Of a stretch of DNA of 64,000 bases, positions 1 through 9,383 are shown in pieces. The first letter of the stretch is position 1. The number at the start of each line of letters is the position of its first letter. The translations under genes and the position numbers were made by a program. The DNA lies in assembly GCA_040506195.1 (NCBI GenBank), contig JBEVXH010000003.1, positions 310,001 to 374,000 on the forward strand. Direction: 5' to 3'. The notes beneath the pieces are model-generated. The model had not been told where the DNA came from. It was given only the letters and a program-made list of their open reading frames with translations, and did no database searches. The stretch comes from Thiodiazotropha sp040506195. GTDB taxonomy: Bacteria > Pseudomonadota > Gammaproteobacteria > Chromatiales > Chromatiaceae.

Positions 1-191
1 TGGAGCTGTTGATCAGCAATGCCGAGCAAAGGGGTATGACGATGAGTGTGGAGATCGCCAACTTTCTGCTGCAGCGCACGCCCAGGGACATCCACTTTCT
101 GACTCTGCTCATTGAACGACTCGACCAGGCATCCCTGGCCGCTCAAAGGCGGCTGACCATTCCATTTGTACGTGAAATCCTGAAACTGTAA
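1..191 (+). CDS. hda: DnaA regulatory inactivator Hda, C-terminal end (partial)
   Basis: The open frame enters from the left edge (in frame from base 3) and ends at the TAA at 189-191. The visible 60 or so residues match the lid and C-terminus of the DnaA-like AAA+ protein Hda: a segment with LLQRTPRD, then LLIERLDQASLAAQRRLTIP and a final VREILKL. In enterobacteria Hda binds the DNA sliding clamp and stimulates ATP hydrolysis by DnaA, limiting re-initiation. The Walker A and B region lies outside the window, so only family membership can be judged. Apparent internal starts are not real starts. Confidence 0.85.
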   Translation, partial: ELLISNAEQRGMTMSVEIANFLLQRTPRDIHFLTLLIERLDQASLAAQRRLTIPFVREILKL

Positions 192-302
192 ATGGGGTAT
201 ACTGGGGCTGTAAACACTGAATACAGCCGGCCCTGCTGCGTCTTAAGGGCTTAGGCCAGTCTGACCATTCTCTCCATACATAGCAATGACCGAGGTAGTA
301 AC

Positions 303-623
303 ATGACAACCATCCAGGAGGCTATACAGACTAAACTGGCGTCCGCTTTCGCACCGCTGCATCTCGAGGTTGTCAACGAAAGCCATATGCACAATGTGCC
401 GGAGGGCTCGGAATCCCATTTCAAGGTTGTGCTCGTCAGTGACGCCTTCAAGGGAGAGAAACTGATCAACCGTCATCGCCGAGTCAACAAAGTGCTGACG
501 GAGGAGTTGCAGGGGGGTGTACACGCCCTCGCGCTCCATACCCTAACCCCGGAAGACTGGTTTGACCAGGGAGGCAAGGTAGCGGACTCACCACCTTGCC
601 TTGGAGGTTCGAATCGGGGTTGA
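303..623 (+). CDS. bolA: BolA family protein
   Basis: A 106-residue BolA-domain protein starting at ATG 303. The conserved core VVNESHMHNVPEGSESHFKV and the following RHRRVNKVL helix are typical of BolA. BolA proteins bind monothiol glutaredoxins through a shared [2Fe-2S] cluster and are linked to iron-sulfur trafficking and stress morphology; BolA of E. coli also acts as a transcription regulator. The length is slightly above the usual 85-105 residues because of a glycine-rich tail after the WFDQGG segment. The stop lies only 8 bases before the convergent protease gene stop. Product confident, exact in vivo role not. Confidence 0.9.
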   Translation: MTTIQEAIQTKLASAFAPLHLEVVNESHMHNVPEGSESHFKVVLVSDAFKGEKLINRHRRVNKVLTEELQGGVHALALHTLTPEDWFDQGGKVADSPPCLGGSNRG

Positions 624-631
624 ACTCGAGC

Positions 632-1756
632 CTACTTGCCCTGCTGCAACACCACTGTCAATTCAAGTTCTTCACCGTTGCGCCATATCGAGATGGTGGT
701 CTGATCGCCGATATGAAAATCGTCCAGCCGACCCAACAGTTCGTTGACCGTGGTCACCGAACGGCCACCGATCGCCTGAATCACATCACCCAGCACCAGA
801 TCCCCATTGGGATCGATAAAGGTACTGCGCAGACCCGCTGTCTCGGCCGCGGTGCCGGCGGTCACCTGTAACACCAGCACCCCCTCCAGATCGAGTTTGC
901 TCAGGATAGTGCGGTTGATATCCTCATCCACCGAGATCCCGAGTGATGGCCTCACATAGCGCCCCTTGGCAATCAGTTCCGGCACTACCCTGTTTACCGT
1001 ATCCACGGGCACGGCGAAACCGATCCCGGCATAGGCCCCCGAGGGGCTGTAGATGGCCGTGTTGATCCCAATCAGCCGGCCGGCGCTGTCGAGCAGGGGT
1101 CCCCCGGAGTTACCCGGATTAATAGCGGCATCGGTCTGGATCAGATGATCGACGGCAACCCCGCTGCGACTCTCGGGAAGAGAGCGGTCGAGGGCCGACA
1201 CCACGCCGGTTGTCAGGGTGTAGTCAAGTCCGAATGGGTTACCGATGGCAAACACCTTCTGCCCCACCTTCAGATCGCTGCTGCTGCCGACAGGCACCGG
1301 CGGCGGCCGGTCAAAAGGGACCCGGATCCGCAGCACCGCCAGATCGTGATCGGGACTGCCGCCGACCAGCACTGCCTGATAACTGCGCCCATCGTTGAGT
1401 CGTACATTGGCCTCCGCTGTCTCGGCGATCACATGATGGTTGGTCACCAGATGACCGAGATCGTCCCAGATGAAGCCCGAACCGGTCCCCTGAGGCACGC
1501 TGAAGATATCCCGTGTCCAGGGATTACGTACCCGTTGCAGGGTTGTGATATAGACCACCGAGGGGCTTGCCTGCTGAAATATCTCCACAGTGGCCTGCTC
1601 ATCTGACGCCAAATCGCCTCGTGGTGTGACCCGGCGCGGTTCTGAGGTAAGCCCCGCCAGCCACTGCTCGACCTGCGGCAGGAAGGTCCAGGCAAATATC
1701 AGCAGCAGCAGACCACCGAAGATCAGCTGAATACGCCGTAGACTCGGATCACCCAA
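632..1756 (-). CDS. degS: DegS/AlgW-like membrane-anchored S1C serine protease with one PDZ domain
   Basis: A 374-residue protein starting at a TTG. One N-terminal membrane helix (about residues 10-24) is followed by a trypsin-like domain with catalytic His108 (in NHHVI), Asp138 (in DHDLAV) and Ser217 (in GNSGGP), and one C-terminal PDZ domain (about 275-365, with GDVIQAIGG). A single anchor plus a single PDZ is the DegS/AlgW architecture: a periplasmic protease that senses misfolded outer-membrane proteins and cuts the anti-sigma factor RseA/MucA to release sigma-E. DegP/DegQ proteins have a cleaved signal peptide and two PDZ domains. No rse genes are in view, so the target is inferred from family. 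Confidence 0.85.
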   Translation of the reverse strand: MGDPSLRRIQLIFGGLLLLIFAWTFLPQVEQWLAGLTSEPRRVTPRGDLASDEQATVEIFQQASPSVVYITTLQRVRNPWTRDIFSVPQGTGSGFIWDDLGHLVTNHHVIAETAEANVRLNDGRSYQAVLVGGSPDHDLAVLRIRVPFDRPPPVPVGSSSDLKVGQKVFAIGNPFGLDYTLTTGVVSALDRSLPESRSGVAVDHLIQTDAAINPGNSGGPLLDSAGRLIGINTAIYSPSGAYAGIGFAVPVDTVNRVVPELIAKGRYVRPSLGISVDEDINRTILSKLDLEGVLVLQVTAGTAAETAGLRSTFIDPNGDLVLGDVIQAIGGRSVTTVNELLGRLDDFHIGDQTTISIWRNGEELELTVVLQQGK

Positions 1757-1805
1757 GAGACCGCATACCTCAACTGTTCCTCATGACTCCAGACCTGGAG
1801 GATAC

Positions 1806-3158
1806 TCAGTCACGCTGGCTGAAGTATTCCCGTGTCAGAGAGAACACTACCGGGCTCAACAATAACAGGGCTATCAGGTTGGGGATCGCCATAAGGGCAT
1901 TCAGGGTATCCGAGATCAACCAGACAAAATTGAGTTGGTCCTGGGCAACGGCGCCAATCGGAATCATTACCACCCAGACCACACGAAAGGGGGTGATGGA
2001 GCGGACTCCGAAGAGATATTCCACACAACGCTCACCATATACGCTCCAGCCGAGTATTGTGGTAAAGGCGAATATCGCCAACCCGAAGGAGACTATATAA
2101 CCGCCGATACCCGGGAGTGCCCGTTCGAAGGCCAGCGATGAGAGCGCCGCACCGGTCTCGCCACTGGTCCAGGCATCGGTCACCATGATAGCCAGACCGG
2201 TGATGGAACAGACTATCAGGGTATCGATGAAGGTACCGAGCATGGCCACCGTACCCTGTCTTACCGGGTTGTCGGTCGCTGCCGCGGCATGGGCGATGGG
2301 GGCGCTGCCGAGGCCGGCCTCATTTGAGAAGATGCCGCGGGCCACACCGAAGCGAATCGCAGCCCACACCGCCGCGCCGGCAAATCCGCCGGTGGCGGCT
2401 GTTGGGGTAAATGCCTGTTTGACAATCTCGACCACCGCACCAGGGACGGCACCGGCATTGAGCATCAATACAACCAGACCTGCGAGCAGGTAGGCGATAG
2501 CCATGAAGGGCACCAGCTTACCCGCCACCTCTGCGATACGACGGATACCGCCGATCAGCACCAACGCGGCCAATACCGCCATCACCAACCCGGTCACCCA
2601 GGGGGCGATCTGAAGTCCGCTGTTCCCTGACAAGGCGTGAGCCACCGAATTTGCCTGCACCGTGTTGCCGATGCCGAAACCGGCCAGGGCGCCGAAGATG
2701 GCAAACAGGCCGCCAAGCCAGGCCCATTTTGCACCCAATCCGTTCTTGATGTAATACATCGGGCCGCCCACATGGTTACCGTTCTCGTCCACCTCGCGAA
2801 ATCGCACCGCAAGTACAGCTTCGGCGTATTTGGTCGCCATGCCGACCAGGGCCGTACACCACATCCAGAACAACGCACCAGGCCCACCCAGGGCGATGGC
2901 GGTCGCCACGCCGGCGATATTGCCTGTTCCTATGGTCGCGGAGAGCGATGTCATCAAGGCATTGAACGGGCTGATTTCACCCGCGCCCCTCCCCTCGCGG
3001 CCTTGCCACAGCATGCGAAAGCCGTACCGCAGCTTGGCCAGAGGCATCAGTTTCAGACCAAGCATGAGAAACAGTCCGGTGCCCAGAATCAGCACCAGCA
3101 TCAATGGACCCCAAACTATGCTGTTCAGGCCTTTAATCATTTCAGTCAGACTCTCCAC
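1806..3158 (-). CDS. Alanine or glycine:cation symporter, AGCS family
   Basis: A 450-residue inner-membrane protein with about ten hydrophobic segments. The Na+:alanine symporter family signature is clear: the FNALMTSLSATIGTGNIAGV segment around residues 65-85, GGPMYYIKNGLG near 135, and FSNEAGLGSAPIAHAAA near 280. Members import alanine or glycine with sodium. The length is normal (440-480). It starts at ATG 3158 on the minus strand and ends 49 bases before the protease start, so the two may be cotranscribed. Substrate choice between alanine and glycine cannot be read from the sequence. Confidence 0.92.
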   Translation of the reverse strand: MESLTEMIKGLNSIVWGPLMLVLILGTGLFLMLGLKLMPLAKLRYGFRMLWQGREGRGAGEISPFNALMTSLSATIGTGNIAGVATAIALGGPGALFWMWCTALVGMATKYAEAVLAVRFREVDENGNHVGGPMYYIKNGLGAKWAWLGGLFAIFGALAGFGIGNTVQANSVAHALSGNSGLQIAPWVTGLVMAVLAALVLIGGIRRIAEVAGKLVPFMAIAYLLAGLVVLMLNAGAVPGAVVEIVKQAFTPTAATGGFAGAAVWAAIRFGVARGIFSNEAGLGSAPIAHAAAATDNPVRQGTVAMLGTFIDTLIVCSITGLAIMVTDAWTSGETGAALSSLAFERALPGIGGYIVSFGLAIFAFTTILGWSVYGERCVEYLFGVRSITPFRVVWVVMIPIGAVAQDQLNFVWLISDTLNALMAIPNLIALLLLSPVVFSLTREYFSQRD

Positions 3159-3487
3159 CCTTCATACCCCTCGATTTTTTGCTTTTGATATCAGAAGTTT
3201 ATTAAAAAGTCACCCCATACCGGAACGGGCATATCCAACGACTGACAACGATTCCCGTAAAGCCAACTGCTAGACTGATACTGCACACCCACAAGCCTTA
3301 TCCACGGAAGCAGAACCATCACAGACTATACGCCACAGGAATTCAGCCTTCACACAGCCCACTATACACACCCCAGGTTACTGAATTCAAAAAGAAACCT
3401 CGATCTGTTGCAAAATCGACTTGAGATCATGCGTATTGCCGGTTAATCTCTCGATATCTCTACTCAACTCGTGTTTGGATTCTACCC
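3159..3487. other. Intergenic region between divergent genes
   Basis: About 330 bases between the leftward symporter and a rightward small membrane protein gene. It must hold both promoters. I see no RNA gene, repeat or convincing sigma-70 promoter hexamer pair, and no long hairpin. Confidence 0.5.
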
Positions 3488-3850
3488 ATGTCAGTCTGTA
3501 AAAGTCTCAAAGGGTACACCCGGAAACATGAACGTCTGGCGGATATCTTTTCTCTGCTTGCAGTAGCGCTCTTGTTCGGCACCCTCTACATTGTCCTGGC
3601 CTACCATACACCGATTGTCAGCTGGCTGAAAAAAGATGCCGTTATCCATGTGCCGATTGCAATGGCCCTGCTGCTGTTCGATATCTTCATCATTTATATG
3701 TGTCTGAACATCGGCGCTGCGCGTTTCGCCGATGAGGATGAAAGCTGTTTCCATACCTTCAAGGGGCGCCGTGCCGGCAGCGGTTCCATTGGCGTCATGT
3801 TCAATAGCTGGCTGCACCACATGGAGCAGGTAGGCAAGAAACACCGCTGA
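3488..3850 (+). CDS. Small integral membrane protein of unknown function
   Basis: A 120-residue protein with two hydrophobic segments: about residues 20-40 (LLAVALLFGTLYIVLAY) and 54-75 (VPIAMALLLFDIFIIYMCL). Basic residues precede the first segment and the C-terminal 45 residues are hydrophilic and basic, suggesting both ends are cytoplasmic. The second segment ends in a Cys. I do not recognise the family. It lies upstream of the TRAP transporter genes on the same strand, about 120 bases before the TatT-like gene, and could be part of that transcript. It is supported by a long clean frame with good coding character. Confidence 0.6.
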   Translation: MSVCKSLKGYTRKHERLADIFSLLAVALLFGTLYIVLAYHTPIVSWLKKDAVIHVPIAMALLLFDIFIIYMCLNIGAARFADEDESCFHTFKGRRAGSGSIGVMFNSWLHHMEQVGKKHR

Positions 3851-3970
3851 TATCGATTGGGCTTTATTTACAAACCGGCTCGAACTGTCGAACAATCCAC
3901 GCTTCTATTTACCCACTAGTCAGGTACCGGTGTGTACGGACGAGTTACAACTAATCTGATCCTGCAGCGC

Positions 3971-4840
3971 ATGACAACACCGGTGTGCCGTATATCTGAG
4001 CGACAGGTTTTTCAGCTGATTCTGTTTGTGATTTCGCTATCCATGCTAAGTGGCTGCGTCTCCATGGCCACGGATCGGCTGGCGGCCAATCTCTCCAATG
4101 CAATGCTCAATCAGACGGACCCTGAAATAGTGCGATCCGGCGCACCCGCCTACCTCCTTCTCCTCGACTCACTGATTGAAGAGGATCCCGATGATCAATC
4201 ACTGTTATATGCCGGCGCTAGACTCTACAGTGCCTACGCCGGTGGATTGGTGACTGACCCCAATCGGCAAAAAACCCTGACCCGGAAGGCTCTGGAATAC
4301 GCCGGTCGCGGTTTGTGCCAGACAAGACCCGGCATCTGTGAAAAGGCAACCGGGCCCTACGCTCGGTTTAAGCAGGAGGTTCATGCGGCAGGCAACGGGG
4401 ACCTGCAGGGGCTCTATCTCTACGCCACCAGCTGGGCGGTATGGATTCAGGCCCATAGCGACGACTGGAACGCCATTGCCGACCTCGCAAAAGTCCAGAC
4501 CATGCTGGAACATATAATCTCTTTTGAGCCGGGCTATGAACGTGGACGGGCACAGCTCTATCTTGGCGTAATCAAGAGTCAGATCCCTCCAGCCTTGGGG
4601 GGTAGACCAGAGGTCGGCCGCCACCATTTCGAACAGGCCTTAGACTACTCTGCGGGAGATGACCTGATTGTAAAACTGGAATTTGCTCGACACTATGCCC
4701 GCTTGGTTTTTGATAAAACACTTCACGATAGACTGTTAAATGAAATCATCGAGGCAGATCCGATAAAACCCGGGCTTACCCTGAGTAATGTCATGGCTCA
4801 ACAACAGGCCAGACAGCTGCTTGAAGATGACTATTTTTAG
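3971..4840 (+). CDS. TRAP transporter TatT-component-like TPR lipoprotein
   Basis: About 289 residues from ATG 3971; a longer frame begins at GTG 3932. I prefer 3971 because it gives a lipoprotein signal: a short basic start, a hydrophobic run and lipobox LSGC. The mature protein is helical, with the LLLLDSLIEEDPDDQSLLYAGARLY region typical of the TatT (TP0956-like) family of TPR lipoproteins that pair with TRAP solute-binding proteins. It is directly upstream of a DctP-family gene, as expected. The family is thought to help deliver hydrophobic ligands in the periplasm; the ligand here is unknown. No strong ribosome site is visible at either start. Confidence 0.75.
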   Translation: MTTPVCRISERQVFQLILFVISLSMLSGCVSMATDRLAANLSNAMLNQTDPEIVRSGAPAYLLLLDSLIEEDPDDQSLLYAGARLYSAYAGGLVTDPNRQKTLTRKALEYAGRGLCQTRPGICEKATGPYARFKQEVHAAGNGDLQGLYLYATSWAVWIQAHSDDWNAIADLAKVQTMLEHIISFEPGYERGRAQLYLGVIKSQIPPALGGRPEVGRHHFEQALDYSAGDDLIVKLEFARHYARLVFDKTLHDRLLNEIIEADPIKPGLTLSNVMAQQQARQLLEDDYF

Positions 4841-5089
4841 TTCGGATTCTGACGCTCACGGTTATTGCAACCGGGATGGAACAGCTACCCGTCAACCACG
4901 GTCGGCTCCGATACCCCACAAATAAACCAGGGATAATGGACACGTGGGATCAGACTCAGAAACTTTGCGTCCATTTACGGCCTGACAACGTACATAAAAC
5001 TGTATATGTTTCAAAAACAGCTTTGTAATGAAAGCTGTATATATAATGGACACTGATCACACCGCCGAAGTCGTAATAAGGAATACGCC

Positions 5090-6094
5090 ATGTTCCGTTT
5101 AATCAACACACTGCTGCTACTGCTTCTGTTAAATCCCATGAGCCAGGCGGGCACCATATTGAAAATCGCCACCCTGGCGCCGGATGGTACAAACTGGATG
5201 AAAGAGATGCGGGCGGCAGCGAAACAGATCAAGCAGCAGACCGACGGCAGAGTCAAGATCCGTTTCTATCCCGGCGGTGTCATGGGCAATGACAGCAGTG
5301 TCCTGCGCAAGATCCGCATCGGTCAACTGCATGGCGGAGCCATTACCGGTGGCGGCCTGAGCAGTATCTACAAAGACGCCCAGGTATATACCCTTCCATT
5401 TCAGTTCCGCAGTCTTCAGGAAGTCGATGCAGTCCGCCAGGTGATGGATCCCCAGATCATCGAAGGCATCAAAAAGCAGGGTTATGTCAGCTTCGGCCTG
5501 AGTGAGGGAGGGTTTGCCTATCTGCTCTCGAATTCACCGGTTACATCGACTGAAAACATGAAGGATTTAAAAATCTGGATTCCTGAGGGTGATCAGGTCA
5601 ATGCCTCCATGTTTCAGGAATTGGGCATATCACCGGTCCCCCTACCCCTGACCGATGTGCTTACCGGGTTGCAAACCGGACTTATTGATACCATTGCCAG
5701 CGCTCCCATCGGGGCTATCGCACTGCAATGGCATACCCGGGTCAGTTATCTGACACAGGTTCCGCTCGCCTATCTCTATGCCACACTGGTTTTGAAGGAG
5801 AATGCATTCAACAAGCTCCGGCAATCGGACCAATCCATAGTAAAACAGATTCTCGAATCCGCTTTCGACAGGATTGACCGTCAAAATCGCACCGACAATG
5901 AACAAGCCATGATTGCCCTGCAAAGACAGGGGGTCGAATTTATCAGTCCCGACACAGCCCAACAACAGGCGTGGGAAGCCCATGCCGGCAAGACACTGCG
6001 AAAACTCAGTAAAGAGAGTATCTTTAGCGAACACATGTTGAACAGGATGCAATCCCTGATTCAGCAGTACCGACAGATCGCATTGACCCGTTAG
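5090..6094 (+). CDS. TRAP transporter solute-binding protein, DctP family
   Basis: A 334-residue periplasmic protein with a signal peptide ending near the AGT at residues 20-22. The family signature includes LKIATLAPDGTNWMKEMRA, the VKIRFYPGGVMGND strand-turn, and the GLSEGGFAYLLSN region. It binds the substrate for the DctQ/DctM permease encoded downstream. Similarity is to the TatT-associated subgroup rather than to the C4-dicarboxylate DctP prototype. The gap of about 250 bases upstream suggests a separate promoter; an AT-rich stretch near 5038-5048 is present but is not a clear promoter. Substrate not predictable from sequence alone. Confidence 0.88.
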   Translation: MFRLINTLLLLLLLNPMSQAGTILKIATLAPDGTNWMKEMRAAAKQIKQQTDGRVKIRFYPGGVMGNDSSVLRKIRIGQLHGGAITGGGLSSIYKDAQVYTLPFQFRSLQEVDAVRQVMDPQIIEGIKKQGYVSFGLSEGGFAYLLSNSPVTSTENMKDLKIWIPEGDQVNASMFQELGISPVPLPLTDVLTGLQTGLIDTIASAPIGAIALQWHTRVSYLTQVPLAYLYATLVLKENAFNKLRQSDQSIVKQILESAFDRIDRQNRTDNEQAMIALQRQGVEFISPDTAQQQAWEAHAGKTLRKLSKESIFSEHMLNRMQSLIQQYRQIALTR

Positions 6095-6282
6095 ATTCTC
6101 CTCCGATACTGCTCAATATGAACTACACTTAGAGATCAATCAGCACGAGCACATCAGTCCATGGTCCACACTGTATCCCCCAATATTTACAGCGCAATCA
6201 AGCTTGCTGCGTATAAGCTCGATTCGATCCGTCTGGATTGTCTTGCAGACATCTGACCACAAACATAATCCAAAAGGCCGTT

Positions 6283-6585
6283 ATGAATCTCTTTAAACCC
6301 GACAAGGCAGTGGAGGAAAAGGAGATTTTCGAGACCTTACTGGAAAGCGAGAATGTCACAATTGAGCGCATACTCAGCCCGCCTGATACCGTCACTGAAG
6401 TATCGCAACAGCACCACGACGAATGGGTTTGCATGTTACAGGGGAGCGCGAAGCTGGAAATGGATAATCGGGAGATCACCCTCTATCGGGGAGATAGCGT
6501 ACTGATACCGGCCAATACCGCTCACAGGGTTTTGACCACCAGCCATCAGCCCCACTGTATATGGCTTGCCATCCATATCCTGTAA
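6283..6585 (+). CDS. Cupin-domain protein in the TRAP operon
   Basis: A 100-residue single-domain cupin. ATG 6283 is chosen over the upstream TTG at 6238 because AAAAGG lies just before it and the first residues then match cupin openings (NLFKPDKAVE). Cupin motif 1 resembles HHDEWVCMLQGSAKLEM and motif 2 GDSVLIPANTAHRV, giving a potential metal site of His, His, Glu and the motif 2 His. Such small cupins range from isomerases to ligand sensors. It sits between dctP and dctQ on the same strand, so it may handle or sense the imported compound. Function unassigned. Confidence 0.75.
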   Translation: MNLFKPDKAVEEKEIFETLLESENVTIERILSPPDTVTEVSQQHHDEWVCMLQGSAKLEMDNREITLYRGDSVLIPANTAHRVLTTSHQPHCIWLAIHIL

Positions 6586-6680
6586 CTCAGACTGGATAAC
6601 TGTTCAGACAGGATTGAGGCAACCCGGGCATTCATTCACGGACTAATCAACCCTAGCCAATCGATAGACGAGCAAGCACC

Positions 6681-7169
6681 ATGTTACTCACCGTGAAGCG
6701 CATTAAACAGTTGATACTGCTTTTCGAAGATGGCCTGATGGCGATCCTTTTGAGCGCCACGATTCTGCTTGCAGCCAGCCAGATCGTACTGCGCAATCTG
6801 TTCGACAGCGGTTTGATATGGGCCGATCCTACTTTACGCATCATGGTTTTGTGGCTTGCTCTGTTGGGCGCCATCGCCGCCACCCGGGAGGATCGCCACA
6901 TCCGAATCGATCTCTTCTCTCATAGAATATCGAAGCGGAGTCGTTTTGCGGTGTCGCTCATCAACAACCTCTTCAGTGCCCTTATCTGCGGCGTCATCAC
7001 CTGGCACGCCATGCGCTTCGTCTATATGGAATGGCTGGATGGCGTCAAACTGTTCGCCAGTCTGCCTGCCTGGCTGGGCGAGATCATCATACCGATAGGC
7101 TTCGGCATCATGACCTTGCGATTCCTGTCCAACATCCCTCTGCAGCTGCTGCAAACGGACGCTGAATGA
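6681..7169 (+). CDS. TRAP transporter small permease, DctQ family
   Basis: A 162-residue inner-membrane protein with four hydrophobic segments. The DctQ family pattern is visible: QIVLRNLFDSGLIWADPTLR near residues 35-54, LWLALLGAIAATREDRHIRID near 58-78, and a C-terminal IIIPIGFGIMTLRFL. It forms the small membrane subunit that pairs with DctM. Its stop overlaps the dctM start by four bases (ATGA), indicating translational coupling. Length is typical. Confidence 0.88.
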   Translation: MLLTVKRIKQLILLFEDGLMAILLSATILLAASQIVLRNLFDSGLIWADPTLRIMVLWLALLGAIAATREDRHIRIDLFSHRISKRSRFAVSLINNLFSALICGVITWHAMRFVYMEWLDGVKLFASLPAWLGEIIIPIGFGIMTLRFLSNIPLQLLQTDAE

Positions 7170-8440
7170 TTATTGCAGCGGGCCTTATCCTGCTGGCGTT
7201 GTTCGGCGCGCCACTCTTCACCATTGTAGGCGCCAGCGCCTTGTGGGGCTTCTATCGATCCGGTATCGATCTGTCGGTTGTGGTCATAGAGTTCTTTCGA
7301 CTGGCGGAGATGCCGGTGCTTTTGGCCATCCCGCTGTTCACCTTTGCCGGCTATCTACTCAGTGAGAGCGGCGCCCCTCACCGCCTGGTAAGACTAACCC
7401 AGGCCCTGCTTGGCTGGGTTCCCGGAGGCATGGCCTTTGTCGCCCTGGTCGCCTGCGCCTTGTTCACGGCGTTTACAGGCGCTTCAGGTGTCACCATCGT
7501 GGCGCTGGGCGCCCTGCTCTATCCCGCCCTGCGGGAGGCTGGATATCGGCAGGGTTTCAGTCTTGGACTGGTCACCACATCCGGCAGTCTGGGGCTGCTG
7601 TTCGCCCCGGCCCTGCCGCTGATCCTATATGCGGTGGTGGCCCAGCAGTTGGGGATCGGCGGCTCCATCACTGTGGACGACATGTTTCTCGCGGGCCTTC
7701 TACCCGGCCTGCTGATGCTGTTGATACTGCTTGCATGGGGGCTCTGGTCAGGCCGGGACCTGCCGTTGAACGAATTCACCCTCACCGAGGCAAGAGCGGC
7801 CGCACGCGAGGCAGTTTGGGAGATCCCCCTGCCGCTCATTATTCTCGGCGGAATCTATAGCGGTTATTTCGCGCTCTCCGAGGCAGCCGCTGTCACCGCG
7901 GTCTACGTGCTTGTCGTCGAGGTCTTCATCCACAGAGAGATACCCCTCAAACAGCTGCCCAAGGTGATGCGTGAAGCGATGCTGCTGGTGGGCGGCATCC
8001 TGGTCATCTTGGGTATGTCGATGGCATCCACCAACTACCTTATCGATGCGGATGTTCCGAACCAATTCTTCGGATGGTTAAATGAGCGGGTCAAAGACCC
8101 GCTCACATTCCTGATACTGCTGAACCTCTTTCTGCTGGTACTCGGCACCTTGCTCGATATCTTCTCAGCATTGGTGTTGATGATCCCGCTGTTACTGCCT
8201 GTAGCTGTTGAATACGGAATCGATCCGGTCCATCTGGGGGTCATCTTTCTGGCAAACATGCAGATCGGATATTTCACCCCACCGGTCGGCATGAACCTCT
8301 TCATTGCCAGTTATCGTTTCGATAAACCCATCGCTGAAATATACCGCGCCACCCTTCCCTGGTTTGCCCTCCTGTTTGGCGCGGTATTGATTATCACCTA
8401 TTGGCCGACGCTCTCACTGGCCTTGCTCGATCGCAATTGA
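7166..8440 (+). CDS. TRAP transporter large permease, DctM family
   Basis: A 424-residue inner-membrane protein with about 11-12 hydrophobic segments, the transport subunit of the TRAP complex. DctM features include AIPLFTFAGYLLSESGAPHR near residue 55, FTAFTGASGVTIVALG near 100, and the conserved PPVGMNLFIASYRF near 370. It uses the sodium gradient with the DctP and DctQ partners encoded upstream. The 3' end overlaps the convergent EamA gene by 43 bases, so both coding ends share DNA. Confidence 0.92.
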   Translation: MIIAAGLILLALFGAPLFTIVGASALWGFYRSGIDLSVVVIEFFRLAEMPVLLAIPLFTFAGYLLSESGAPHRLVRLTQALLGWVPGGMAFVALVACALFTAFTGASGVTIVALGALLYPALREAGYRQGFSLGLVTTSGSLGLLFAPALPLILYAVVAQQLGIGGSITVDDMFLAGLLPGLLMLLILLAWGLWSGRDLPLNEFTLTEARAAAREAVWEIPLPLIILGGIYSGYFALSEAAAVTAVYVLVVEVFIHREIPLKQLPKVMREAMLLVGGILVILGMSMASTNYLIDADVPNQFFGWLNERVKDPLTFLILLNLFLLVLGTLLDIFSALVLMIPLLLPVAVEYGIDPVHLGVIFLANMQIGYFTPPVGMNLFIASYRFDKPIAEIYRATLPWFALLFGAVLIITYWPTLSLALLDRN

Positions 8441-9306
8441 GTGCGTATCCGACCACCCAATTCAAATCCTGCCAATCCCAACATGATCAGCGCCGCGCCT
8501 ACCCATACGTTTATGTCCACCTGCTCCGCGTTCAGCCACTTCCCGGCCAACAGTGCGATTATCGGTGTCATGAGTGTTATCAGCGCAACTTTGGTTGTCT
8601 CCACATATCGTAAAACATAAAAGTAGAGAGCAAATCCGAGTACAGAACCGACGACACCGAGATAGACAATCGATGTCAGGGCTCGCTGTTCGATAACCAC
8701 AGGCCAACTCTGACCCTGCAGGAACCAGCTCAGGAGAAACAGAGGCACAGCCACCAGCAGTCCCCCGGCCGCCACCACCAAACCATGCAGCTGAGCATCG
8801 ATACGCTTCACCCATACCGCACTGGCAGAGTGAGTGACCACCGAGATCAATACACCGCTCAGCCCCATGACAAAGCTTACACCGAGCTCAACTCCCACGC
8901 TGAAGATCGTTGCCAACCCGGTCAGCGCTATCAATACCGCCACAAAACGCTGCAGGTCGAGCCCAGGCTCCTGCAGCCACATCCTCGCCATCAGACCTGT
9001 GAAGATCGGCGACAACCCGAAAACCACTGAAATCCATCCCGAAGGTATGTACTGTGATGCCCAATAGACAGCAGTCATGGCGGTGAATATACCCAGGCCC
9101 GCCGCCAAATAGGTGTGTCGCGCACGCTTATGCCATACCAGAGGCTGACCGACCATGCGCAGCACCAACAGCGCCAGGATGACACCGATCACCATACGCC
9201 CGGTGACGCCAAACAGATAGCCGACACCCTCACCGCTCCACTTGATGGCGAGCGGTGTGGTACCCCAAATCAGCACGATCCCAAGATAGGCGGCCGGCAC
9301 GGACAT
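8398..9306 (-). CDS. EamA/DMT-superfamily transporter
   Basis: A 302-residue inner-membrane protein with ten predicted helices in two EamA repeats; the opening LGIVLIWGTTPLAIKWSGEG is a typical first helix of this family. Members export amino acids or small metabolites. The start ATG 9306 is supported by a strong GGAGG ribosome site a few bases upstream. The 3' end overlaps dctM. A stable hairpin with a T-run on this strand lies 24 bases upstream of the start, between promoter and gene, and may act as an attenuator (see separate entry). Substrate unknown. Confidence 0.85.
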   Translation of the reverse strand: MSVPAAYLGIVLIWGTTPLAIKWSGEGVGYLFGVTGRMVIGVILALLVLRMVGQPLVWHKRARHTYLAAGLGIFTAMTAVYWASQYIPSGWISVVFGLSPIFTGLMARMWLQEPGLDLQRFVAVLIALTGLATIFSVGVELGVSFVMGLSGVLISVVTHSASAVWVKRIDAQLHGLVVAAGGLLVAVPLFLLSWFLQGQSWPVVIEQRALTSIVYLGVVGSVLGFALYFYVLRYVETTKVALITLMTPIIALLAGKWLNAEQVDINVWVGAALIMLGLAGFELGGRIRTQLRSSKASESVGQ

Positions 9307-9329
9307 TTTATTTACCTCCTTTAACGCAA

Positions 9330-9359
9330 AAGGCCGCAGATGGTGTCATCTGCGGCCTT
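9330..9359 (-). terminator. Intrinsic terminator-like hairpin in the eamA leader
   Basis: A perfect 13-base inverted repeat (AAGGCCGCAGATG and its complement, loop of 4). Read on the minus strand it is followed by TTTTGCG, like a rho-independent terminator. It precedes the EamA ribosome site and no complete annotated gene ends here, so it is either an attenuator for eamA or the terminator of an unrecognised small RNA or leader peptide. Confidence 0.65.
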
Positions 9360-9383
9360 GTAAAAAACTTGTTTAGGTGTTTG

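Noticed and set aside
2185..3273. Long plus-strand frames opposite the AGCS symporter
   Set aside because: Shadow frames on the antisense of a well-supported gene, common in GC-rich DNA.
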